From positions 83,052,501 to 83,116,500 of the forward strand of contig CM060835.1 in the NCBI GenBank assembly GCA_030762175.1: a stretch of 64,000 nt of DNA, written 5' to 3'. This DNA is from Metallyticus violacea (Eukaryota; Arthropoda; Insecta; Mantodea; Metallyticidae). Shown here one piece after another: positions 1 through 12,466 of the stretch; positions within the stretch are counted from its first letter, which is position 1; the number at the start of each line of letters is the position of its first letter. Position numbers and translations under genes: made by a program. The notes beneath the pieces are model-generated. The model did no database searches and was not told the origin of the DNA. It saw only the letters and a program-made list of their open reading frames with translations.

Positions 1-27
1 CCCTTTGTTTACCTTCATCTCTTATAG

Positions 28-62
28 ATGGTCTTGCAGACTTGGCTGTTGCTTTTGAGAGA
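28..62 (+). CDS. Possible short internal exon of an unrecognised gene
   Basis: A pyrimidine-rich tract ends in ttatag at 27 and a gt donor (gtaatc) follows at 63. Between them one frame is open and reads DGLADLAVAFER if the first codon is completed by a preceding exon. The exon ends on a codon boundary, which matches the phase in which the exon at 2614 begins, so the two could be spliced together across a 2.55-kb intron. At 35 bp it is very short and carries no recognisable motif, so a chance match to splice signals is quite possible. Confidence 0.3.
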
Positions 63-1802
63 GTAATCCTTTTTATATATCTTTGTGGAGAAAGTTATGA
101 TTTTTCATTTAATGCATGATTGCATTAATAAAAAAAATTTTAATGTGAAACGTCAAGAAATTTTAATATATTGACATGATTTTAGAAGTTTTACTTTTAA
201 TTCAACAAGAACATGAAAACTTCTTTGTACATGTCAATTCTTAAATATTTAGACACCACCCTTTCTTTCTGTTTATCATGGAAAAGAAACCAAAATATTC
301 TTTTGGACAGTCTAACATACCCTGGTGTTGAGATACAGAATAATGTAAAATGACTTCCATAATTTCTGCAACAAAACAAAGTTTGCAGTCAATATCATGG
401 ACCAGATGGTAAGAAAATATTCTGTTCTGGGTTATGTAGATAATACATGTTTTCTTCAACATTCTAGACTTAGCTGCTATAACAGCAAATAAGATAAGTT
501 ACAGAAATGTTATCCTAGAACTTGCAGAACTGTGTACCAAAGGTATGGAAGTTAGAAACCAAACAATGAGGATGGAGGAGGAAGAAGAAAAAGAAAACAT
601 TATGAGAAATCCAAAAAGGATAATTGGAGACAACAGTGCCAAATGAAGAATTGTCAAAACAAGAGAAATACAAATTGTAATAAATGCAGAAAGCTTGTTT
701 ACAGATCCTGTGGAAAAGAAACAAAGAGAGTAATTTTTATTGAATGTAAATAGAGTACTGGAATACTATTATAGTAATGATTTGTCGTATTTTGCATTTT
801 TATTACACTTAACTAAAGATAATGAAAAAAGACATACAAATGCACTTTTAGCAGTATGTTAATAAAGGTTTTCCCAAAGACACATTATAGTAATTTATTG
901 AGTTACATTCTGATCTATTTATCATTAAATTTGTTGTAAAGTGATAAATTAATGCGCCATTTAATATAAAGTATTTAACATTAGCAGTAAAAGCTACTTA
1001 CAGGATTCTAAGATATGTAGGTTTTGGCAGTTCTTCTGTTAACAATGTCTCAAAATGGAAAATGTTGATATATATTCTCTATGATTATAAGTGCTGAGAT
1101 AATTGAATATTTGGTGAATTATGTGAAACAGGTTGCTTCTACAGGCAAAGTAACTTAGTTGAGTAGTGAGAATAGATATCCACTGTAGAAATTTATGAAA
1201 TTTTGCATTTTGGGTTATCACTAATGTTTTTGTTGAAAGAGTTTTTGATAGCATAAACAAAATATGGAACATAAAAAAAAACACACAATTAAAGATAGAG
1301 GTTGAAAGCATTGTCAAAGTAAATCTGAAATATAGCTGCTTTGACTTTTTAAATTTCTTGAAACAAAATAAGAATCTTCTCCAGAAAATTAGGTTTATCC
1401 ATTTCTTGGCCAGATATAATTTAAAAGTACTTAAGTGTTCGAAAAGTATAAAAGTCATAGTGGCATTGTGTAAATTTTTTATCCAGCTAGTATCCAGTAG
1501 TTGAAGAATATATCATCTGCATGAATAATGGACATCAAAATGGCTTTGGCATATTTTCATTGCTCATAGTACTTAGGTGTGTGACAATATAATACAGTAT
1601 TAATGTTGATATATTTTTAATGAAATAATATAATATATATATAGTAAACAGTATGATTCTGTACGTAGAAGTCTCACCCCATAACCTTTTATAGTACATA
1701 AATACAAGCTTAAACCCCACCCCTCCCCTTTTGCATTTTAATGATAAAATTAGGTTGAAAAAAGGATGTCCTATTTGCAAGTAAACGTAACATTTGTTAA
1801 TT
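63..1802. other. Intronic AT-rich sequence
   Basis: No coding-like frame, repeat family or RNA gene recognised. The long minus-strand open stretches near 1039-1825 are low-complexity and not protein-like. Confidence 0.5.
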
Positions 1803-1996
1803 AAAATGTAAATTGGAATTTGCACAGTAAACTAATCATACAATTGATATCATTGTATGATTTAGTTGAACTAATTAGCCTGGCTGATGATGCGAACTAA
1901 ATGTTCTGGAAATCGGTGCCATACATTATGACAAGTAAATGAAGCATTACGAGTGTGTAGTTCAACTAAATTGTACAATGATATCAATTATGGCAT
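1803..1996 (-). mobile_element. Hairpin element 1
   Basis: Inverted arms (aattgatatcattgtatgat ... atacaatgatatcaatt) enclose a diverged middle. The terminal signature is at the left: aaaatgtaaattggaattt then gcacagtaaac, so the element sense is minus. Same hairpin subfamily as elements 2, 3 and 6. A weak TSD (catttgtt/catttatt) may flank it. Confidence 0.6.
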
Positions 1997-2123
1997 TTAT
2001 TTCTTAGCGCGTTAAAGCAACAGGATCTTTTAACTCACTTTTTAATATCAATCTTTTTATTTTGTTCAAAATTAGAATTCTATATCCAGGTCCATTGTCA
2101 CTGAGGATGTAGCCAGTGTTATC

Positions 2124-2173
<50 letters not shown>

Positions 2174-2613
2174 TTCAAGGTTTTGTTCTCATTCTAGAGA
2201 ACAAGTGTTAAGCAGTTATTTGATTCCTAGGTTAATGTAGTGCAAATAATGCCTTTGTTGATAATCAGTATATCATCTTGAACACTCAGCCATCAAAGCA
2301 GTTACTAATGAATGAAATAATATATAGCTGATCAGCAATTCACAGGATGGAGTTTCTTTAGCAACAATTCAATCCTTTAGGCCATATACTTCATGCCACA
2401 GAGGATCAGAATTAAATATGAATACTTCCTATAATGCTCTTACACAAACCCTTCTCCTTCAAGAGTTAAAGAAATTTAATCACATAATCAGATGTTATTT
2501 GCCTTAATGGACAGTTTACTTTAGTTTAATAATTTCTCTGTAGTTAATGTGGGAGATCCCATTGCTGAGAAGTGTTATAAGCTTATGCTGTCTTTGTTTT
2601 CATGTTACACTAG
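1997..2613. other. Intronic sequence
   Basis: Apart from the microsatellite at 2129-2174, nothing recognised. Confidence 0.5.
2129..2174. repeat. (GT)n(GA)n microsatellite
   Basis: About 13 GT units followed directly by about 9 GA units. Confidence 0.95.
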
Positions 2614-2718
2614 GTGTACACTCCAGCATTGTTGGCTTTAAAGAAAAGGCGTGAACAAGTGGAAAAGTTCTTAGCAGAAGAGCGAAAAAAAAGACAACAG
2701 CGAACAGTTAGTGCTACA
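2614..2718 (+). CDS. Internal exon, charged helical segment of an unrecognised gene
   Basis: This 105-bp block lies between an acceptor (ttacactag) and a consensus donor (gtaagt). It is open for 35 codons starting VYTPALLALKKRREQVEKFL and is rich in K, R, E and Q, which predicts a long charged helix or coiled coil. Both ends are in phase 0. I infer that it belongs to the gene whose last exon is 56562-56883, because both are + strand, share phase 0, and no other terminal exon is visible between them. That requires an intron of about 54 kb filled with transposons. I do not recognise the protein. Intermediate exons may have been missed. Confidence 0.6.
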
Positions 2719-3420
2719 GTAAGTTTCTTTCTATGTGATAAGCTAAATGTTAGTCTTTGTGAAACTGCGTTTATATTTCATATGTACATAGTCTAAAAGA
2801 TCTCTAGAGCTTTGCAATGTAACTGCATACATACTAATGAAGCTATTATGACAAAGTAAGCACCAGTTTATCATATTGCTTGAGGATCCAATAGATTTGC
2901 TGAAATAATAAATAACTAATATTATTGATTTGCTAAATATTAGTTTATAATATTTTAGTAACTTTATTAAATGTACAGTGTTATATTTCTTATAGCTTTA
3001 ATGTGTTAGTTAATTGTTTTGGCACTGCATTTCTTATGACCGACTGTCACTTTAGAAAGCCATATTTGTTTGCACTAATCAGCTGGTAATAATAACTGAA
3101 ATTAACTTGACCTATCTCATGCATATCAGTTTCTTTCTGTTTACAGGTGCAGTATTTTTTGTGTTAGATTGTGTGATGATAATATTCCCAATGTGTGATT
3201 TTGTAAATTATGTATGAAGAAACTAAAATAAGACATTTGAAATTATCATTGATCTTTTGCAGGACAATGTAAAGAAATTTAATTCAGAACTGTTCGAAAT
3301 ACCTAATGTAAATAGTGCTAATTTTAGGTCTATTAGTTTCTTAAAGTAGTAAAAAGTAAAAATGAAGGAAAATCTTGCTGCAGCATGCTGCAAATGCAGA
3401 ATTACCCACATGATTTTGAA

Positions 3421-3704
3421 CCTTTTTTTTTAATGGTGTTTAACACCCATTTTTACTACTGAGGCACCATGGGAGGTGAACACTGGTGATACATGAGATG
3501 AAATGATAAATTGGGAAAGGATTTTTTTAAGGATGGAAACATTTCTGGCCTAAGTTTAGGTACCTCCCTGGCATTTGCCATTTATGAGGGCTGAGGAAAA
3601 CCTGGAAAGAACCTCAGTCAGGGAGGAAGGCCCTGGCAGGATTCGAACCCCAGACCTCCCACTCACGAGTCTGTACCCTAATGACCTCGGCCACCTGTGG
3701 CAGT
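3421..3704 (-). mobile_element. SINE-S (tRNA-Ser/Leu-like head), full length
   Basis: On the minus strand the element begins with a tRNA-like head (CCACAGGTGGCCGAGGTC, box B GGTTCGAATCC). It continues through a conserved body (ggtacctcc, ttcatctcatgtatc-type text) and ends in an A-tract (poly(T) at 3423-3430). ATTTTGAA flanks it at 3413-3420 and 3705-3712. RNA polymerase III transcribes such elements and LINE enzymes mobilise them. Confidence 0.8.
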
Positions 3705-3712
3705 ATTTTGAA

Positions 3713-4689
3713 ACTAATAATAGATTTTCTGTTTTAAGTGACATTGAGGAGACAGAATATAAGGACTCGTCACCCAATGTTGTAGCTACATGTAGTAGGC
3801 CTGAATATTAACAAGAAAATGATTTTAGTTCTAGGTAGCAGCTATGTAAAACATATGGATTGAGTTCAGCATGCTGTAGGAGACCAATTTAAAATAGAGT
3901 GTATTTGTAAACCAAGTGCTGGTCTTGGAGATATAGTTTAGATATTAGGGGGTTATCAAAAGGCTTCTCTAAGGAAACAATAAGTAATCATTGGGGGAGG
4001 AAAAATAGCTTAAATAGAGACCCCAATTTCACAATTGAAACATTTTCAAGAACAGCAGTCACACATTGCATGTTGTTTTGCAGTAATGATAAGCCATGGT
4101 TTTGAGCAAAGATTCGAGGAGAATACTGATTTATGGGTATTGTGTAGTGTTTATATGCTAATATCAATGTTATTTCAATGAATAGTTTAAGAAGGGAACA
4201 TTCGGTTAGATTTGAACTATACCTCCAGAGGCAAGAGGCTTCTTACAAATCTTGTTATCCAGGATTTGAAGTATAGTCATATGTCAAATTGGAGTAGGTC
4301 TATTCCTGTCATTGTCAGTGCTTTCTCTCATTTTTTAGAATAAAAAAAAGAAAGTTAATGTCTATTGGATTAAATTCACAAAAAATAAACAATGCAAGAT
4401 GTGTTTTATTTCACCAACACATTAGAGAACTTAAAAATCTAGCCACTGTGATAAACAAGAAATTAAAGTGTTTGTCTAACAGAACACTACTGTGCAGAAC
4501 TAGAACTGAGACAATTAAACATTGATAATTATTCATTATGTTCTAGTGTTTGTAGATATTGCATCTAATGTGGAAGTGTATTTAGATTAAAACCAATCTA
4601 ATTTTGGTAATATTAAACATAGTTTCCTTCTTTAGAAAGCTGTTGTACTAAAATAGAATCTGCTAGTGCATTTGAAATTTGAAATTTAT
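3713..4689. other. Intronic sequence between SINE-S and LINE A
   Basis: AT-rich, nothing recognised. Confidence 0.5.
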
Positions 4690-7522
4690 TGAAAGTTCTA
4701 AGAGAGATACAAACTACAAGGGGTCTCCACCTATCTGGCCCAGGCCATTTTAGGTGTACCTCCTTGTGATTACAGATATTTTAATGCATTAATAGTTTTA
4801 TACTAATCCTTTATCTAAATTCTAAATAATTAAATAAAAAAACATACAAAATGTCCACCTAGATTGCATCAGTCCCCTGTTCATCAGCCGTAGCCTACTG
4901 GAATTCCAAGGGACTAAGCTCAGACCCAACCCAGTGGACTAAATTGAAATATTTCAATTAATGTCCTATACCATTATTTTATCACCTAGAGTCTCTACAA
5001 ACTACTAATTCTTTTATTTCTTAAATACCAATTGTAATGCTATATGTATTCACTTTCTAGAGAGCAATTTCCAGTATCCAGTGCTCAATAATTAATAAAT
5101 TTAATAAATTTCACTCCCAGTCATTTCCAGATCAATGACATTTTTCATAATCATACAAGTATTCTTTATCATCTAAAATTTATGTAAATTACATATCTAC
5201 CAACTGACCATTTCCATTTCATTTATACCTTCAATAAGAACTCCCCCAATTTGGATATCTGTTCATGGTCATCAAAGATCTTTCTCAATACAACTCCTTT
5301 ATTCTTCATTAACCATTTCTTATAATTAAACTTTCCCTGCAAACATTTGTGGCTTTACATTGAAAATAATATGAATTCCATCTTCCTTCTCCCCATAGAT
5401 GAGACATGGGACATTCCTGGAATAACATCTCCCCTCATTCCCCTTAATTTTTAATCACCTAATTGAAACCATGCTATCCCTTCTCTTTAATTTTTCATGC
5501 AAATTAACATATACTTCTCCTTTTCTGGGTCATCTTTTAATTCCTTATAATATGCTAATGAGCTTTTCTCCCTAATCTGGGCAAATAAAACTTGTCTATC
5601 CATATATTCCAGCCTTAATCTCACTCCCCTCCAACAACCTCTTCTAAAATATCCGATTTTAAGCCAAAAATCTCATAACCCATTTCTAAATAACTGTTCT
5701 CTAATTTTGTTGATCCAGGTATTATTAGTCATTATACCCATTTTTTCCCCTAGATATTTCAGGCATATTTTTACAATGTTAGTGTCCAATAGCTCTTGAA
5801 CCCTAAATAAATATTTCAATACTTTTTCCATCATTAACCCTCTGGCACTTACCTTTCCTAACTCTATCAATGCTCCTGCATTTGCAATATTATTGGGAAC
5901 TCCCAAAATTAATATATATTTTATGCGAAAATTTTTAGTATTAAATCCATAATACAGCATCCCTCCTCTATACCCCAAATTTCTCCTCCATAAATCCATT
6001 GTGATTCAACCAAGGCAGAATAAAGCCTTTCAAACCACTTGATATTCATTACTGGCATCCTATATAAACATTTTCTTATTGCTGTCATGACCATTTTTCC
6101 CTTCGCCAGTGCAGTTCTTTTCTGTTTCACCCAACTTCCATTACTACTGAACTTCATGCCCAGATATGAGAATTCACCAACTACCTGAATTTCTTTATCT
6201 GCTATGAACCATTTCTTATCCTTATGCGTTTAATTCCCTTCTTAAAAACCATGATTTTAGTTTTATTCTGATTCACCTTCAATCCCCACTCTTTACAATA
6301 CCTGTCAAGCTCACCTACAGCTAACTTTAAGCCATTTAGTGATGTTTAACATACCACCTAATCAGCTGCATAAAGTAACCCAGGAATATCTACATTATTA
6401 ATTGTAGGCATATGAGCTCAAACCTGCTTCAAACTATTCAAAATATCATCAATAAACAAATTAAACAATATGGGGCTTAATTTACAGCTTTACCTAAGCC
6501 CTCTTTCCTGTCCCACAGCATTAGTAACTTCCCTAAAGCCACACAACACAAAATCTCTTTTGATAACATAACTCTGTAATACACTGATTATATTCCCACT
6601 TAGACTCTTATTACTTAATTTGTGCCATAAAACTTCTCTATCCACCCTATCATGTGCTTTTTCTAAATCAATAAATGTAGCATACAATCTACCTCTTTTG
6701 TTTACTAAACATTTATCTACCATCATTTTAATTATACATATATTTATTCATTGTTCTCTTTCCTTTCCTAAACCTAGTTTGGTAGGGCAATATCCTTTGG
6801 CATTCTTCTGACCAATTTTGAAATCTCTCTGCCAATATTCCTGTAAATATTTTTCCAAAATTGGATAATAATGCAACTCTTCTATAATTGTTTGGGTTAC
6901 TTTCATTTCCTTTGCCTTCGTATATGAGGTGTATTATTGTTATACTCCAGCAAACCTAAACCTCTAGAAACTCAATCTTTAATATTCTTCTTTAAACCAT
7001 GTTTGCCAATGAAATCATACCCCTAAACCTTAATGCACTCATTACTCTCTAGCCAGGTTTCAGTTAGCGCTAACACATGGACTTTATTAAAAATTTCCAT
7101 GAAACAACCCACATTCATTCCTCTATGTATTCCTTTACAGTTCCAAAAACCTTCCTTTTTCTTCCTCACCCTACTGTGTACCAGAACAGAACCTAATTGA
7201 TCTTGCTCCTGAGCATTCTGCCACTATTGGGATGTTAACTGACACTGACAGACAGTATCTTCTGATATTCCCCACCACCACCATCATCAGGCACTCTATG
7301 CTCCACTCTGTCTCCAATTTGCAAAGAACTCCCTCTTGGAATGGATATGATGCTAGACAAACTTTAATTTGACTCAACTTTAATTTGTCTTACTCCACAC
7401 TCGTGCTCCTGACCTACTTTCCCTTGCCAGCTGAGCGGCAGAAGCCAATTCCCTCTTATCTGGTGATATTCTCCTCATCTGTAATATCATCCCCACCCCC
7501 ACTTCATCTGCATGTGGACTAC
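4690..7522 (-). mobile_element. LINE A, distal part (ORF1 end, ORF2, 3' end)
   Basis: This is the downstream half of a minus-strand non-LTR retrotransposon; the upstream half is 13118-13990. In element order it holds the last codons of ORF1 (7522-7380), endonuclease remnants (about 7170-6970), reverse transcriptase (about 6900-6350), a C-terminal region (6160-5670) and a 3' UTR to about 4690. Many stops and frameshifts show it is dead. The endonuclease runs almost directly into RT, so an internal deletion has removed the EN-RT linker. A snippet of its 3' end (ctggcccaggccatttt, near 4735) recurs near 44590. The 3' limit is approximate. Confidence 0.75.
5673..7160 (-). pseudogene. LINE A ORF2 (endonuclease/reverse transcriptase), decayed
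   Basis: Reading the minus strand from about 7160 gives an endonuclease-like start (WNCKGIHRGMNVGCFMEIFN, then VHVLALTETWL, the APE-type 'TETWL' motif). The frame then jumps into reverse transcriptase: YATFIDLEKAHDRVDREVLW is RT motif A with the first catalytic Asp. LSPILFNLFIDDILNS follows, and LLYAAD marks a damaged YADD box. The C-terminal portion (6157-5673) contains IWGIEEG and LILGVPNNIANAGALIELGK, a block that has a diverged counterpart in LINE D near 47400. At least four frame changes and several stops are present. The enzyme would have nicked target DNA and copied the element's RNA; this copy cannot. Confidence 0.7.
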
Positions 7523-7533
7523 TGTTCGCTCTA
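7380..7533 (-). pseudogene. LINE A ORF1, C-terminal fragment
   Basis: The minus strand reads ANSSPHADEVGVGMILQMRR and ends ARVWSKTN before a stop at 7382-7380. It continues in frame with ARSNISRA, encoded on the other side of the nested R1 element (near 13130), once one copy of the 11-bp target duplication is removed. It is the tail of the RNA-binding ORF1 protein. Confidence 0.7.
7523..7533. repeat. Target site duplication (left) of R1-clade element
   Basis: TGTTCGCTCTA, repeated exactly at 13107-13117. Removing one copy and the element rejoins LINE A ORF1. Confidence 0.8.
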
Positions 7534-9306
7534 ATTTTCACAAGATCAGTAAAACCAGCAGAAGATAAAATCAAGATAAAATACATGAGAACTACGCAAA
7601 GAAATTTAATTTTGGAGACGGAGACAAAAGAAGACCTCGCTAAAATATTAGGAAATGTGCAATTAAAAGAACAAGACATAAAAATGGAACTGCCGAGGAA
7701 AAAGAATCCTCTGATGATCATGTATAATGTCCTGATAGGAGCAAGAGAGGAGGAACTAAAAGAACAGATATTTAAACAAAATTTCGAAGGTGAAATTTCA
7801 AAGGAAGAATTTGATGAAAACCTAAGGTTTTGCTTTAAAATGGGCCCTAGAAATAGAGCAACAGTTCACCATGTTATAGAGGTGTCTCCAAAATTGAGGT
7901 TTATTCTAATAAAAACAGGAAGATTGTATGTAGGATTCCAATCCATCACAATAAAAGATTATATTGTTGTTGCTAGGTGCATGAAATGTCAAGATTTGGG
8001 GCACGTAGCCAAGTATTGCCAACAGGAAAAATCTACATGCTCCCACTGTGGGGAAGAAGATCACGCAAGAAACGAATGTGAGAAAAAAGATCAGGCAGGA
8101 GTCTGTGTATCCTGTATGAAAAGGAAGAAAAAATGTCCAGGTAAAAAAGAATGCCCAACTTATAAAATGTTTTGGGAAAGATTAATTTCTAAAACTGACT
8201 ATGGATTATAAAAAAGAAAACCAAGTTTTACGAAGGAAGCGCAAAAGAAACACACCTAGCAGGCAAAAAGAAATGCAATTAGAGCATTCTTATATAGATG
8301 GAAACTAAAAGCCACCAAGAAAGAAGTTGGAACCCAGACAGAAGGATATGGAACGGAGAAAGACAGTAATTTGGACAGTAATGAGATAGCAAGAAAAATT
8401 ATTCACGTAGATTATAGCGCATTAATAACAGATAGTGAATTGGAAGAAGAAAATGACAGTATTCAAACTCTTTCAGAGAGTGAAGAGGAATATTGTAATA
8501 CATTTATACAAAATGCAGATACTAACTTAGAAAAAATAAATAACAAAGCAGGAAAAAAACTCAGCATTCTAAAAAATGTTTTTAAAATAAAAATGAAGAA
8601 GAACAAGAATAGAAATAAGAGGGAAAATAAACAAGCGCATAGAATTGTAAAAGTTAAATTAAATAGGAAAGAACAGAAAGATAATAATACAAATTACATG
8701 CACAATCTGGTGGAGGTCAATAAGAGCATCTCCTTGAAAAAGGAAGATACACAGAGTTATCATGATCATCGCTATGGAAAACAGAAAAATATGCAGAAAT
8801 GGCAGGAAGAAAAAGCGGAAGAGATGGAGGATGCAAGGTTCATTACACAGCTGACCAACAAAAAGGTGACTCAGCAACACGCGTTTCGTCAGCATGAAAG
8901 TATTGGAGGAGAAGATAATGCAGCTCACCCAAGTAAAGAAAACATAATAACAAATGTCAATCCACAAAATATTTATCATGAATTCGAATTAAAACTAAAA
9001 TTAAGTAGATTAGAAGAGAGAAACACATTAACAGCTCTACGATTAGTAACTAGAAAATTACATCCTAAAGGAAAGTACATAACATTTCCATTCCCAGAAG
9101 CAGCAGACAGATTAGAATTAAGAACACAAAACCTACCTACAAATCCAACAGACTTATGGAAATTATTACAGATGGCATTTGAAAGAAGATTAGAAACTTT
9201 AGACCTAGAAGAATTATATCATAATTTCGTACTTAGTTACGGAAGGATAGCCTTCGATTTCCAAAAATCTTGGCCAAATAGTCATTTTCATACTTATCAT
9301 AATTAA
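7534..9306 (+). pseudogene. R1-clade ORF1 (gag-like, zinc knuckles), 5'-truncated
   Basis: The frame is open from the element boundary and includes ATG at 7585. Two CX2CX4HX4C zinc knuckles are clear: CMKCQDLGHVAKYC and CSHCGEEDHARNEC. A degenerate third follows (CVSCMKRKKKCPGKKEC). This arrangement is typical of R1/I-group Gag proteins that bind element RNA. Two in-frame stops, TAA at 8209 and TAG near 8260, interrupt it, after which the same frame continues to 9306 (about 310 codons, a charged C-terminal extension). The final stop TAA (9304-9306) overlaps the ORF2 start ATG (9306-9308) as TAATG. The N-terminal Gag region is missing because of the 5' truncation. Confidence 0.8.
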
Positions 9307-12300
9307 TGGAAGTAATAAACTTTATAAAACTAGGGCAAATAAACGCCCAAAGAAGTAAATTGGTCATGTTGGAATTAAGGAGGCTATCAGAAGAACTGCA
9401 ATTAGATATTCTGTGCATACAGGAACCATATTGTGTAAACAGTAAACCAGCACACATGTCGACAAACTTTAGAATTATAAAAGATAAAGGAAACCCTATG
9501 GCAACAATAGTAGTTATTAACTCGGAAATACAAGTGGTGAAAACAACGCAATTAAGTGATACATATACAAATTGCATAGAAATAGCACTAAGAGGAAAAC
9601 ATTATGTTTTAGTAAATCAATATTTTCAGTTTAGCGAATGCATAGAACCATATATAAATAGATTAAGAGAAATAGAAAATGGTTATAATAATTCTCCAGT
9701 AATATATATGGCGGATGCTAATGCACATTCCCAATGGTGGAACAGCAACTACAAGGACAAAAGGGGAGAACTACTGGAGGAGGTAATAGCGGAGCTACAG
9801 CTAAATGTAGAGAACAAACCATGTAACCCACCAACTTACAGTAATAGAGCAGGAGCTACATCCAACATAGACATCACATTGACAAATAAAAGAGCAAGCA
9901 AAAGCGTTACAAATTGGAAAGTAGGTCAATCACTGACGTCAAGTGATCACAATATAATTTATTTCGAATTACAAATTAACACAAACAAAGAACAAAGATG
10001 GAATGAGAATTAAAGACCCTACAATATAAAGAAAGCAAACTGGGATAAACTAAAAACGGAATTTAAATTGCCTACAATGCCTAAACCTCAAGAGGACTGT
10101 AACAATAAAGCATTAGAACTAACCAAAGCCATCCAAAAAGCTATGAAGTGCAGCATACCCAGAATTAATAAAAAACATAACACTTCACCAACATTTTGGA
10201 ACAATAATCTGTTAAAATTAAGAAGATCAGTTAGAAAAGCTAGAAGAATTTATCAGAAATCTATTATTGCCTCAGAAAGAGAAAATAACTTAAATAAATA
10301 TAGAGAAATTAGGAAAAAATATAAGGAAAATATAGAAGAATATCGCCAAGCTGCATGAAAAAATTTCGTAGAGATAAACCTTTCCAACAACATATGGGGT
10401 GCACCTTACAAGCTAATAATGGAGAAGGTAAAAACCCCAGAAATAATATTCACTCTGGATAAGGGGGAGGATAAAATGACTGTCAACTGGATAGACTCTA
10501 TAAATCTCTTACTTCTAAAACTACTACCTAATGATATTAAAGAAAATGATAACTCAGAACACAGAAAACTAAGAAAAGAACTCATTACTGTAAAAATAGA
10601 TGAAGGTGTCATTTTCCCCTACCATGAAGTTGAAATAAGAAAAATTATAAAGGAATTAAAGAAGAATAAATCACCAGGACCAGATGAAATAAAGTCGGAA
10701 GTGCTACAACAGTTGGAAGATCAGATTACCCCGTACCTGTGTCAATTGTTTAATAATTGTCTATGGCAGGGAAGAGTGCATTACTGCTGGAAGGAAGCGA
10801 ATGTGATCATTTTAAACAAAGGGGCTGACAAAGATCCCACGCAACCGAAATCCTATAGGCCTATTTGCTTAATAAATGTTTTGGGCAAAATCCAAGAAAA
10901 ACTTTTGAGCAAAAGAATAGATAAATATAGATCAATAATTGGTATGACCAGCAAACAGTTTGGATTTAGAAAAGGCAAGTCTACAGAGGATGCCATAATC
11001 GAGGCAATAGAAACTTAAAAAATAACCAATAAAAATACGTAATAGCAATATTTTTCGATATTGCGGGGGCGTTTGATAATTTATGGTGGCCAGTACTGTT
11101 TCAAATTTTAAGGAAAAAGAAATATCCAAAATGCATCTATAATTCGTTAATAGATTATTGTAAAAATAGAAGAGTGTACGTTAAGGGTGCAAACCAGATC
11201 ATTACAAAGGAAATTACCAAAGGATGTCCGCAGGGGTCAATTTTAGGGCCGATATTATGGGACATATTTTTGGAATCTCTAATAGAAAAAATAGAAGGAT
11301 TAAACAGTATAAAAGATATTATCGCATATGCAGATGACTTACTAATAATAATAGAAGGAAATAATAGAAAGGAAATTGAAAAGAGATCAAATATAATAAC
11401 TGATCATGTAAACAATTGGTGCATAAAAACAAAATTGGAAATTGCTCCTCACAAATCATCATATATGTTTTTAAAAGGAAACTTAAACAGAAATCCGAGT
11501 ATTAAAATTAACAATAAAAATATTAAGAGACAAGCAGTAAATAAATATCTAGGTATATATTTGGATGAAAAATTAAATTTTAAGAAACATGTTGAAAACA
11601 CAAGAACTAGGGCAGAAAAAGTTATGTTCAAGTTAGCCAATATTGGACAAAGATATTTTAATATATATGCTAATGGAATAAAAATCTATCATAATAGCAT
11701 CTTTGCAGCCATATTAAACTATGGAGGAGGAGTTTGGGGGGAAAAGGCACGCGAGGTACATTTTATACGTACTTTAAGAAGCTCCCAAAGAAAAATTTTA
11801 TTGAGATGTACAGGTGCATTTTCCACTTCTCCAACAATGGGACTTCTAGTAATATTGGGTATATGGCCAATTGATTATCTAGTTCGATTAAGAGCAGCCT
11901 CTTATTGGCTTAAAAAACAAAATAACTCAAAAATAATGGACATTGTTGGTAAAAAGTGTAGGAATAAAAAAGAAATCAAAGATTCTTTATTACAAATATG
12001 GCAACGAGAATGGGATGAAATAAAAGAAGGTAGAAGAGTGCATGAAATATTTCCATCCATAAAGGAAAGATTACTATTTAAGCACATTCATCCCAATAAG
12101 GGTTTAGTGCATTATGTAACAGGCCATGGTCCATATTGCTCATATTTGCAAAGATTTAAATTACAAGCAAATAATGCATGTACGGACTGTAATGTGATCG
12201 ATACACCGGAACATGTCTCATTTGAATGCCCTAAATACCAGTCATTTGTAGCAGAAGAAAGACAACTACTTGCCAGGAAACGCATCTGGAACATCATGAG

Positions 12301-12466
12301 AGACGAAGATGATTTTAGGGCATTGAACGAGCTAACAAATAAAATATCAAGCAAAATGGCAGAAGAGTATAAAAACGGCAAAAAACAAACCAGAGAAAAA
12401 ATCCAAAGGCCAGAAATGGTATATTCCCCTAGAAGATCCGAGAGAATCAGGGAATGGCAAGAATGA
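9306..12466 (+). pseudogene. R1-clade ORF2 (endonuclease/reverse transcriptase), nearly intact
   Basis: ORF2 starts at the TAATG overlap. The N-terminal APE endonuclease keeps GQINAQRS, LDILCIQEPY, YMADANAHSQWWNS, SNIDITLTN and SSDHNI (9306-10000). Reverse transcriptase follows: SPGPDEIKSEVL, KSYRPICLINVLGK, FGFRKGKSTEDAI, FFDIAGAFDN (motif A), GCPQGSILGPILWD (motif B) and YADDLL (motif C, near 11325). The C-terminus has the R1-type knuckle CTDCNVIDTPEHVSFEC (near 12190), preceded by TGHGPYCSYLQRFKL. Stops at 10011 and 10356 and one frameshift between 11018 and 11045 break it; otherwise the frame is conserved for over 1,040 codons. All key RT aspartates remain. It would copy element RNA at a nicked target. 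Confidence 0.88.

Noticed and set aside
1039..1825. Long minus-strand open frames
   Set aside because: Rich in F, L, I, Y and K as expected from AT-rich DNA; no domain and no splice context.
2719..2796. Extension of the 2614 exon to the stop at 2796
   Set aside because: The consensus donor gtaagt at 2719 and loss of coding character after it make splicing more likely than read-through.
8659..8979. Minus-strand open frame opposite the R1 ORF1
   Set aside because: Antisense shadow of the charged ORF1 C-terminal region.
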